Positions 14,301-26,300 of a DNA stretch of 64,000 bases are shown here, piece after piece. Both the position numbers and the translations under genes were made by a program. The DNA lies in the NCBI GenBank assembly GCA_047967505.1, contig CM106538.1. One strand, 5' to 3'. How positions within the stretch are numbered: position 1 is the first letter of the stretch; each line of letters begins with the position of its first letter. The notes under the pieces are model-generated. The model made no database searches and had not been told where the DNA came from. It worked only from the letters and a program-made list of their open reading frames with translations. Source of the stretch: Dipteris shenzhenensis (Eukaryota > Polypodiophyta > Polypodiopsida > Gleicheniales).

Positions 14301-17300
14301 ATGGTACCTCTTACAGACATGAGAAACTAGGTCCACACAAAGGCCTAAAATTAATCCTTGTACATGCAGGGGAGATAACCATTTGGGGAGGTCTATCCCA
14401 TTTTTGTAAACCTTGACCCTTGGGCACCTTTGCTAGCATGAGATCCTGGCCATAGATTTATCCTTGACCACCATGAAATGGCTTGTGAAACTATGTGACT
14501 AGATGTATCCTTGACATAGCAAGAGATAAACACTTGAGGGGGGATATGTTGGGAATTGTGTGATCAAGGGCTTGTCCTATGATCATGTGTGTGTGTGTGA
14601 GTGTGTGTGTGTAGCACACTAAGTGCTATGATGTGTCTAGACCATGACATAAGTGATGATGTAATGCAAAGGCCCCCACATGGGGAGGTGCCTTAGATTT
14701 AGGAGTCCCTTTGATGTAGGGAATGATTTCCTTTGATGTAAGAGAGGTGCCTATGATCTAGGCCACCCTCTCTCCCATTCTATAGAAGAGAGGACTTCCT
14801 CTCAACTCAATGGAACAATTTTGCTCGTGGTTCCCACACTCTTCTCCATGATGTCCATCTTTTCTCCCACTCCCCAACAACAATCAGCATAACCAGTGAC
14901 ATTCCTCCTATGCAGGAAATGATTGAAATGGAAAAAGAAGCATTCAGCAAGCAAAGCAAAATATGGCCAAGGCACAGCTGAGGATGAAGGGAAATGCTGA
15001 TAAGAGGTTGCTGCATGTGGAGTTGAAGAAGGGGACATGGTTTATATTAAGATACATAAGCACAGATATGCATCCCTAAAGGGCGGCACTAATTCCAACC
15101 TAGGTCACAAGTTTTATAGACCCTATTAGAACCTGGATTGCCACCAACAACCAGAATTTACAATGTATTTCATGTCTCTCTCCTCAAGAAGCACATTAGG
15201 CCTGATGTGTCAATTTTAGAAGCTTCCATCCATGGATAAATGATGGACATATTCAGTATATATCTTAAGGGTAAAACTATGACAGAGTGCGAAAGTAAGT
15301 GGCAGGGCTTACCGAAGGATGAGGGCACATCAGAACCCTCTTCCATTGCAGATCAAATACCCTGCTCAACTGCCTTCACGAGGGCGACCATCTGGCATCT
15401 ACTGCCCATGCTTTAGCCTTTGACTAATATTGGAGCTGCTCTTCAGTACACACAAGCAGCTGCAGATCTGTTCATATTCCAATTATTTTGATGCTGATTT
15501 TGGGAATGATGTTACAGTATTTATTGTATAACTTGTTCCCATTTTAAGTGGCAAAATTATTCTCCAAGTAGGGATGGACCATAGCAGCAGTAACCTTTCT
15601 ATATAGCTAGTTATATAGAGCTTTTCTTGTACATAGCTCTAGTTTTCTGAGCAATAGAACCAAAATATAAGCTATTCTTATACAGTGCTTTGTAGAACTG
15701 TCATGTGGCATACACATTGTAATTCTATGATGGGAGTCATGGTCATATGTTTTATAATGCCACAAGCACTGTTGAATCTTTGCCACAGTCTAAAGCTATT
15801 TGAAGACCAACGGGCCCTTTAATCATCATCTAGAAAAAAGATGTTGCTTGTTATTGAGATCACAATATAAAATGGATTCTCTCTCCCCCCATCACATCAC
15901 TCTCTTCCCTCTTGCTAGCTGGTTGGGCTCTCTTTACACTGAATGGACTAAGGCTAGCCGATTTCAAAAAGCCCACAAAATAGTTCCTGTGAACAAAAGG
16001 AGAGCAACAGTGAGCAAGAGAGTGAGCTGAACGTAAGTCTGCTGAATAGTGGACTGAAATGAAGTAGGTACAAAAAAGAAGTGATGGGTTTTGTCTAAGT
16101 GACAAAACCCTATTTTATCCACTAACTGTAGTTATGGATTAGACTGTGGTTAGGGGGAAAAACCTCAAAGAGGGAAAAGTGCCCCTAACCTACTTATTAC
16201 AATACATTGGCCACTGCCTAGAATATGATAATGATTCTAACACCCCCCTGCAAGGCCAATGTGGTGTACAAGGTAGTGATCAATCACCAAAAGGAGAGTG
16301 AGAGAGGGAGAGAGAGCGAGCGAGCAAGAGAGAGAGAGAGAGAGAATAGGGGCGATAAGGGGGTAGAGATTCCTAGATTAGCTGCACCGTCTCCTTTATA
16401 GCCTGGCGAGATCCCAAGCTCAGCCACAGCTTATGCACGTGTGCGCAAGAAGACCTCTCCACACCTCTACAGATTTTCGTCGCAGCAGATTTCCGTACAG
16501 TACAGCCTGCAGCGAAACCAGCAGGGGGAGTCTCCGGGTTCACCTACTCGAGCTGATCGACAGCTTAGTACCCCTTCTTCTCGGCCAGCTTCTCTTCTTT
16601 CGTCACCTCCTCTTGAGACGGTTTTTTTCTCTCTGCTCCACTCTCCTTCCAGCTTCGATTCCACCAGTCACTTCTCTCAGTTCGCTACTCTTTTCAAATC
16701 GGATTTCAGACATGGCTGATTCTGTAAATCCTGAGTTTGCCATGGGTGACCAGGATTTGGACTACCCTGCGGAGGAAGACCAGGGTCTCTATGACGATCT
16801 GATTACGAAGAAAGCCTTCAGTGAATTCACCACTGCTCTTGATGGAAAGTTTGAGCAAGTTAATGCGAATCAAACGGGGTTGACACAGCAACTCCAAGGG
16901 ATTCAGACTACCCTCACACTTCTGACTAGCACTGTTCAAGCACTCACGCATGTGGATGCCATGGCTTCAGTGTTAGGTCCGAACATCACTCCAGATCCTT
17001 TTCCCAGAGATCAGAAGTCTCGTACCAAGGAGGTTGTTGACACTTGGTTGCACAAGTGGCAAGTACACTTCCAGTTTCACCCGTATCCAGATGACAAGAA
17101 AATACAGCTTGCAGCCGGGTTCATGTCAGGAAAGGCTTTACTATGGTGGAAGGAACTCCAACCCAAGCCTGCAACATGGATAGATTTCGAAGGGGTCTTC
17201 AGGAAGGAGTTTCTGAAGAAGGAGGACAATTATGATATCGTAGGCAAGCTCAAAGCCCTCGATATGTCCAAGCTGAACTTGACTTTTGAGGTTTATCTTC

Positions 17301-20300
17301 AGAGGTTTCGAGATTTGCAGACCACAGCTACAAAGATGGATCCAGTGACCTTGTTAGGTTTCTTTGTGGATGGTTTGCCTGACTCGTACAAGTTCATTTG
17401 TTGTCTCTGTAAATAACAAGAATGATTTAAGTGTGTTTGAACACCGTGAATTGAGAATGTTGTTAGATGGTTTCAAGAATGTATTCCCTGCTCAACTGCC
17501 GGAAGGCTTACCTCCAGAACGGGCAGTAGATCATCGCATAGACTTAGTACCTGGGGCTCAACCTATTAGTGTACCACCTTATAGGATGAGCCAGCTTGAG
17601 GAGGATGAGCTAGCTTCACAGCTACAAGATTACCTGAATCTGGGCTATATTCGCCCAAGTAAATCACCTTGGGGAGCACCTGTCCTCTTAAGCAAGAAGA
17701 AAGATTCTACATGGAGAATGTGTATAGATTATAAACGATAAAATAAAGTGACAATTAAGAATCGATACCCTCTACCTCGTTCCGATGATCTGATAGACCG
17801 TTTGGCCGGAGCGAAGTATTTCACTAAGATTGATTTGCGTACGGGTCATCACCAAATCCGTATCTATGCTAAACACATAGATAAAACCGCATTCCGAACT
17901 AGGCGTGGCCACTACGAGTTTCTTGTATTACCTTTTGGTTGGACCAATGCTCCTGCCACCTTCCAGCAAATGATGAACGATTTGTTCCGAGATTTTCTGG
18001 GCAAATTCGTTGTAGTGTTCTTAGATGACATCTTGGTATACAGCCGAACGCTTGAGGATCACATAGAACACCTCCGGATTGTCTTAGTTATTCTAAGACA
18101 GCATAAGCTCTATGCCAAGATGAGTAAATGTGACTTCTTTATGAAGGAGATCATTTACTTAGGACACAAGATTTCTTCTGAAGGTATTAGCATTGATCTG
18201 GATCGTATCCAGAAGGCTTAAGAATGGCCTATTCCTCAGACTGTGAAACAACTTCGTTATTTCCTAGGATTTACGGTATTTCTACGGAAGTCTGTGCGTA
18301 ATTATTCACATATCACGGCACCCCTGACAAACATATTGAAAGGTCGTGGACGCAGGTCTACCCAGCCGATTTCTTGGAATGATGCATTGAACAAGGCTTT
18401 TGAAACCTTGAAGTTTTCTATCAAGGAAGCACCCGTTCTTGCATTACCCGATCCTACCTGGCCTTATGTTTTAGAGGCCGATGCGAGTGATTTTGCGATT
18501 GGGACAGCTCTATTCCAAGAGGGCAGACCTGTAGCTTTTGAGAGTAAGAAGCTAGACGACACCCAATATCGTTGGCCCACACTAGAAAAGGAACTCTATG
18601 CTGTAGTGTATGCCCTTAAGGTTTGGAGACACTACTTGTATGGTTCGAAGTTTCTTGTATTGACTGATCATCAGTCAATTAAGTATGTGTGTGATGGTTC
18701 TAAATTGAGGGGACGGAAAGCTAGATGGGCAGAATTAATGCAAGATTTTGATTTTGAAATACGTTATCGAAAGGGTTCGTTGAATAGTGTGGCGGATGCC
18801 TTAAGTCGAGTCAAGTTTGTAAATGCTATGTCATTTATGGAAATATCCTCAGACCTATTTCAATCCTTGAGAGGGCTTTACGCAACTGATAGTCATTTCA
18901 GTTCTTATTGGCAGAGAGTCCAGGATGGGAGCTCCATGGTTGACCAGGACTCAGGGATTGTGCCACCTACAGTACAGGCGGTGCGAGGTCAGTGGATGAT
19001 TAGGAACGGCTTGCTGTTCCGGAATGGAAAGATTTGTGTGCCAGATGTTCTGGAACTTAGATCCAAGATTCTCTGGGAGTGTCATGATGCTCCTAGTGCT
19101 GGACATCCGGGTATACATCGGACTCTGTCTCTTGTGAAGCATACTTTTTATTGGCCTAAGATGCATGCATTTATTGAAAACTATGTAGTAGGTTGCCGGG
19201 TTTGTCAGGTTACTAAGGCAGAATGCCTTAAAGGCGCGGGTTTATTACAGCCATTACAGATTCCAGGTAATAAATGGGAAAGTATTTCCATGGATTTTAT
19301 TACTGGTTTGCCTCGAACGCGCAAGGGTCATGACTCCATTTGGGTCATAGTCGACCGTCTGACAAAAATGGCTAGATTCTTACCTGCTAGAACAACTATT
19401 TCAGCTATTCAGCTGGCTCACGAGTTTGTGGACCACTTGTTTAAGCTGTATGGTTTACCCTCAGACATAGTCAGTGACGGGGACTCAAAGTTTACAAGTA
19501 ACTTTTTGACACTTGTTTTTGAGAAGTTAGAAACTACTCTAAGTATGAGTTCCTCCAATCATGCACAATCCGATGGCAGTACAGAGAAGGTTAACCAATT
19601 GGTTGAAGATATGCTTCGGGCATATGTATCTAAGAGACAGTCTTCATGGGAAGATTATCTACCTATGATAGAATTTGCTTATAACAATGCAAAGCATTCC
19701 AGTACTGGTTACAATCCTTTTATGCTTATGTACGGGTTTCAACCTAAGTCACCAGTTATGGTTGGGTTAAAAGGGATTCAAAATGATGCTACAAAGAACT
19801 TCTTGCAAGACACCCAGGAAATGTTGCAGTTTGCCAAGGAGTCTATTAGAAGTGCCCAAGATCGGGACAGATTTTATGCTAATAGACATCGTTCACCTGG
19901 AGAGTTCTCTGAAGGAACGATCGTATATTTGCGAATTCCCAAGGAATCCAAGAGCCTAAGTACAAGTTTGGTTCCGAAGTTATCCCCCAGATACTGTGGT
20001 CCGTTCAAGGTCATTAAAAGAATTGGACCAGTTGCATATCGACTAGAATTGCCTCATGATGTTAAAGTACATCCAGTCTTTCATGTCAGTAGACTGAAAG
20101 AAGTATTGGGTGCGGATGATCAACTTGTTTCTCCTCACGAGATAATACAAGTTACAGATTTGACTTTTATTCCACACGAACCTGAGTGTATTCTTGAATT
20201 TCGTGAAAGACAGATTCAAAATAGAACTATCACGGAATACAAGATCAAGTGGAAGGATCGTGTTGAGGAGGATGCAACATGGGAGACATTACAAAACCTC

Positions 20301-23300
20301 CAGAGAACATTTCCGGGCTTTTTAGCGAACTCAGGAGTGAGTTCTTAGAGGAGGGGAAGTATGTCATCTACACGGATTGGTATCTCACGTGTACTGGGTA
20401 CACAAGACTAGCTCAGGTAGCCTGGGGAGGCTTAGAGCTAGGCAGGCTTGATTCTTGGGTTGAGTGGCAAGGGTACGAACCAGTTAGGGGTCTTCGCTAT
20501 TTTTGGCGCTTGGGGCCCGAGTCTATATAAGGGGCCCAGAAGTTCAGTTCTCAGTGAGCCGATGGGAGCAAGTTTCGTTCCCAAGTGCTAGGTCTGATCC
20601 TGGATTAGTCGCGGACGCGCGCCTGCATCATAGCGTAGTCCAAGGCCCAGTAGTAGATCCCAGGCTTCACAGCGCCACCTAGTGGTATGGGACACCAGGT
20701 TGGTCTGGATCTGGTTGGGAGTTCGTGCCAGTAGCTCAGCTCGTGGCTCGAAGGGGACATCTCCTGATTCGGGATCACATCCCGTAGATGTCATGGTTGG
20801 GTGGTGAGCAGCCTGCTCAGTTACTCACGTTGTGTGTGTTCTTGTGTTTGCTTGCAGATCATAGGTTTCAGGAGTGCTGGGACGTGTCACGCAGCACGAC
20901 ACACGAGACATCGAGGGGGGGGGACAGATCACTCTGAGGGACCTCTCGTCATTGTTTAGACCCGGGATACGTCCCATGGGAGTCACGATGGCTCTAGGAG
21001 ACCGAGACGTATGGCACACCTTGACGGGCGCCAGCATCCCATCACCAACTATGCACCATCCAAGGCGACATGACATACGGAGAATTCCGCTCCGCTTCAG
21101 TCCTTTTCTTTTCTTTTCATTGTTACATCCAAATGTATTTGATTATGTATGATTAGACTTAGGGTTCGGCACAGGTGATGATGCTCGTTTCAGTAGCTCC
21201 ACCCTTACTGTGATTTGTATCAGGTTTTCTTTCAGTCTCATAGACCCATCGGCCTTCCAAAGACTCTAATAAAATTTATTTCTTTCTTTCTTTCTTTCTC
21301 ACATGGAAGTGATGTCTGCAACATTGTCATGTGTTGACACATACATCATACTGATCTCCCCTGCATGCAGCTTCTCTCTAACATAATGATAATGAACCTC
21401 AATGTGCTTCGTGCGAGCATGAAACACAGGATTCAGTCACTGCTATAGCACTCTGACTATCAGTGAGAATTGGAGAAGGACCCTCCAATAAGAGACGAAG
21501 ATCAGCGAACAAACGTTGCAGCCAAACACATTCAACTGTCGCTATGAAAGCTGCCCTGTACTCAGCTTCACATGAGGAAGTAGCCACTGTAAATTGCTTC
21601 TTGCTCAGCCAAGAAATGCAAGCTTTGCCAAAAAAGAAACAATTACCACTAGTGGACTACCTGGTATCATACTCTCCAACCCAATCTGAATCACTGTAAG
21701 CATGCATCTGCAAGTCACCCCCCCCGGAAAATATCAAGCCATAAGACTTTGTGCCTTGCAAATAACGGAAGATGCGTTCTACAGCCTGCCAATGTGTTGT
21801 CTTTGGGCTGTGCATATATCTGCTCAACTGAGATATTGCATACTGAATATCGGGCCATGTATTGCATAAATAGATGAGGCATCCAACAGCCTGGCTGTAA
21901 AGTGTGACATCCACTAATTCACCTGCTTCATACATAGTAAGCTTCAGCCTTGGCTCCATGGGTGGCTATAGGCTTACAATCATGCATGTTGAACCTATCC
22001 AAGACCTTCTGCACATATTTGGATTGAGACATAATGATGCCACGCTTGTCTTGTATAAACTGGATCCCTAAATAAAAATTTAACATGCCCAAATTTGTCA
22101 TTTCATTCAGTTTTTAACTCAGCTTTAAAATCTGCAATTATTTCCTCATTTAACCCTGTGAGCAGCATGTCATCTACATAAAGAATGATGACCAAAATAT
22201 CCCCCCCATCCTTCTTGATGTAGAGGGTGCTTTCTATGGAACTATTATGTGTTGGGGTAAAGGCACATTGCCACCCCTTTATTAAAGATATGACACCTAT
22301 GACTGTCTTAAGACAGTCATAGGGTGAAAAACCTAATCCTAATAAAACCTATGAGTTTGTGGTGTGGCTCATCACTTCACACCCGCATCTATTGTGTCAC
22401 TCCTCTCTCTCACTCTCTCCCTATTGTACTTCTCCCCCTTTCCTTCCCTCTCAACTGGTATCAGAGCCAGCCTCACTCCCTCCCTACCCCTGCCTACCTC
22501 TCCCTCTACCCCCTCGGGACTTGTGCCCTTGGCATTGCGCAGGCAGCTCGGGCTGCAGCGGGGCAGCGCGGGACAGCAACGCGGGGCAGCGTCTGTGCGA
22601 GCAGGGCAGGGCGGCGCGGAACAGCGCCAGCAGCTGCAACAGCAGCAGCAGCTAGCTGTGTGCAGCACCGGTGCGCACCTACGCAGCCTCAGGGCCTCGA
22701 ACAGGGCGGCGCGTAGGCAGAGCATGCGCGCATGTACGGACGTACGACCATCCGTACCGCCGTACGGACACCGTACAGGCGTTCGTACTGTACGGACGCC
22801 GCCGTACTTATAGGGAGCTGCGTCAGGAACTTTTTCGTCAGGGAAGAGCATTTCAAAAAAAAAATTTCTCTCTCTGTTCTCGGATTTCGTACCCTGCACA
22901 AGTACACAGGTACAGCAGATACAGTGCTACCAGTACACAGGTACAGCAAGTACAGCACTTTTTTTCTTTGGGGAGAGAAGGAAAAGAGAGAGCATTCCCG
23001 GCTATTCAGTTCTTCAAACTGTGTTGTTTGAGGTACAACAAGTACACCCTTGTCCCTCGTGCTTGAGGTGACTAGTACCACAGTGTGTGGTGGTTGCACA
23101 GTTATCTTGTTTCGGGAAGGTAATGCCTTGATTTTGCACAGGACTTTTATGCTTTTGCTGAGTGCAAATCTCAGTTTTTTGGGTGACATTTTCAAAGGGC
23201 TTTTGCCTGGAAGCTTATGCAGTGTATGCCTTGAGGCAGTGTGGAGCCAGGGAGCCCACATTGGTCTTGTTTCCGCAGTGTATTCAGTGACATTTCTGCA

Positions 23301-26300
23301 GGTCACATTTTGTGTACGACACCTTGGAAAATCTCAGTTGAGCCACGCTTGGCCAGGGCGCATCGAGTTTACTCGGTCCCTAACTGTCCATCGTTGACAG
23401 TGCTCAAAAGATTTTCTCTTCAGTGTTTGTACGTTGGGATCTGTGTTGTTATTGTATACACAGGGCTGTTTATGCATTGCATTGTCAGGTGAAAGTTGCC
23501 AGGAGAGCGCTGTATTTTGTATGCTACCTCAGTGTTGAGGTGTCTTTCACTTGGTACAGGTGTCATATCAGAGGGCTTTTGCCCAGATTTTGCTTGAGAA
23601 CACTTGGGTTACTGTTTGAGACCTTCAGATGCCTTTTATCCCCTTGGCAGAAGGGTGATTGCTTGGGATTTGTCCCATTTTCTGTTGCAGATTTGTGACA
23701 GGCTGAAGTGTCTGGAGCCTCTTTTTCAGTGAACAAAACAGTGTATGACAAGTGGTTTATGCATATAAAATCAGTGCAATACCTCATCTGAGGTGGGAGA
23801 AGTGATCAGGACAGCAGTGTTTGGTGCTTCATCAGCTGATGATGCACTGTTAAAGCACTTGTGGAACAGCTGCAGCATTCTGAAATTACTGTTTTATGCC
23901 TATTTGAGCATGGTACAGTGTGTCAGAAGGTACAGTAACTGGAGGGAAATTTTTTCTGTTTTGCTGCAGATGTTTTGACAGTAAAAACAGCACTATTGTG
24001 AGTGCTCCTGGCTCTTGATAGAGCAGGTTTTTTCTGAGAAATCAGAATTTTATTCAGTCTCTTTTGACTTACAGGGAGTCAGGTACTTTCCTTATCTGAT
24101 ATGGCATCAGGGGGAAGTGAATCATCAATTCTGAACATAAAGAAGTTGGAAGGGGCACACAATTATGCATTATGGGCAGAACAGTGTTTGAATGTACTTC
24201 TGCTTAAGAAGATTTATAAGCCCATAAGGGTGAAGGGTGTCAAGCCATCTGGGATGTCAGATGATGAGTGGGAGGAGCTAGATTTGTCCGCGAGGGCTGC
24301 TATCATGCTTACTCTCAGTGATTCTCTTGTGTATAATGTTCAGGCTGAAAAGACCTCTTATGGCGTATGGCAGAGGCTAGTAGAGTTGTATGCCCAAAAG
24401 AGTTCAGCCAGTAAGGTGTATTGGTTGAAGAAGCTGGTTGATCTTCGCATGAAGGAAGGTACAGCTATGACCTCACACTTGAGTGAGTTCAATGCCATCT
24501 TTACACAGCTGATTGCACAGGGGTTGAACCTTGATGAGGAGTTCAAGGCTACTTTCTTGTTGTGTACCCTCCCTGAGAGTTGGGACACTTTCAAGACCAC
24601 CCTGTCTAATTCAAATGTCACTCTTATATATGCTGATGTAGAGAGCTCTCTCCTTATGGAGGAGATGAGCAGGAAGAATAATGCGAGCAGCAAGTCTTCA
24701 AATGCTTTGCAGGTACAGGAAAGAGGCAGGACTCAGCAGAAGGGGAGATCTGCTAGTAAGTCCAAATCCCGCAGTCAGTCCCGTGGCAAAAAGGATATTG
24801 AATGCTTTTATTGTGGCAAGAAGGGACATGTGAAGTCTAAGTGCTTCAAGTTTATACGGGATCAGAAAGCCAAGAAGGCTGAGGCAAAGGATGCAGGCAG
24901 TGGAAGCAAAGGCAAAGGCAAGGCCAAGGTAGATGACTTGGATGCAGTGAATGTTGCAGCAGAGGACAGTGACAGTGACAGACATGATGTTCTATGCTCT
25001 TCTGCTGTAATTGCACATACTTTGGTTATTGATGGCCATGACATGCACACCTGGCTCTTGGATTCAGGTGCTTCTTTTCATGTTACTCCTCATAGGGAGT
25101 GGTTTACTTCCTACACAGGTACTCATGGAGTTGTTCACCTTGGGAACAACTATGCATGTCAGATTGCAGGGATTGGCAGTATACAGATAGTATTCCCTGA
25201 TGGACGCACATTTATGCTTGATGGTGTTCGCCATGTGCCGCAAATCAAGAAAAATCTGATTAGCACTGGCTTGTTGGATGACAGTGGTTACCACACCACA
25301 TTTGGGGATTCCAAATGGGTGATTACTGATGGCCAAGTAGTAGTGGTTGAGGGTTATAAGAGTGATACCTTGTACCCTCTTTATGTTCCCAGTGTAGGTA
25401 ATCATGTTGTTGCCATAACCGAGCTGCCAAAGGTTTCATTGTGGCATAGCCGGTTGGGACACATGTCCGTTAAAGGAATGCAAGAACTGTCACGTTTGGG
25501 TTATCTGCCGTCTCTTTCATTTTCAGATTTGCCTACTTGTGATCATTGCATATTTGGCAAGCATTCTATGACTCCTCATAAGAGGAGAACTCCCCAAAAT
25601 AGAGCACCGCTTGATCTAGTGCACACTGATTTGTGTGAGATGCCACAGTTATCACTAGGGGGTGCGCACCTTTCATTACTTTTATTGATGATGCCACACG
25701 CAAAGTGTGGGTCTATTTCTTGAAGCATAAGAGCGATGCCTTAGATGCTTTCAAGAAGTTTGTCGCTCAGGTTGAGAATCGGACAGGTCGCAGGCTGAAA
25801 TGCCTCAAATCCGATAATGGGGGTGAGTATATGTCAAATGCTTTTGTACAGTTTTGCGAAGCTAAGGGCATTAAACAGGAACTCACAGCCCCTCATAATG
25901 CATCTCAAAATGGTGTAAGTGAGCGGATGAATCGAACTATTCAGGAGAAGGTTCGATGTATGTTGTCTTATGCTGCATTGCCCCATGGCTTTTGGGCAGA
26001 AGCCGTGCAAACAGCAGTTCACATAATCAACAGGTCGCCTAACAAGGCTTTGGAGTTGAAAGTGCCAGAGGAGATGTGGTCTGGCAAGCCACCTTCATAT
26101 AAGCACTTACGTGTGTTTGGTTGCGAGTGCTTTGCTCATATACGCAAAGAACTGCGCACCAAACTGGAGCCAAAGACTTCCAGATGCATCTTTATGGGTT
26201 ATGGTGACGAAGGTGAAATGGGGTACAGGTTATGGGATCCCGTTAAACGGAAGATTTTACGCAGCAATGATGTCATCTTTAACGAGGATAGTGTACACAA

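Larger units (their letters stand above)
11272..14879 (+). mobile_element. TR-GAG-F, complete gag-only LTR element
   Basis: The element has two LTRs (347 and 333 bp), a 5 bp TSD acaat (11267-11271 and 14880-14884), a diverged iMet primer site, a gag frame and a polypurine tract, but no protease, integrase, RT or RNase H. It therefore depends on enzymes from another element. It sits inside the Gypsy-G integrase, and its own gag is broken by a 656 bp hAT-type insertion. The same pol-less layout appears in TR-GAG-E. Confidence 0.9.
16301..20856 (+). mobile_element. Gypsy-A (chromovirus type), no 5' LTR
   Basis: The element carries gag, RT, RNase H, integrase and a chromodomain-like tail, then a polypurine tract and one 3' LTR. 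No matching LTR or primer site occurs before gag; instead the left edge is a (GA)-rich tract at 16307-16346. The zinc knuckle and protease are missing. It directly joins LINE-B at about 20857, and together they separate two parts of Copia-A. Confidence 0.85.

Noticed and set aside
22456-22468. tRNA-iMet-like match as a tRNA gene fragment
   Set aside because: Only the 3'-end complement is present, right after an LTR, so it is a primer binding site; the same holds at 49979 and 43320.
22324-23306. Several 100-205 codon ORFs in the Copia-B leader
   Set aside because: They run through the GTAC-rich and GC-rich leader on both strands, with biased composition and no homologous frame kept in Copia-C.
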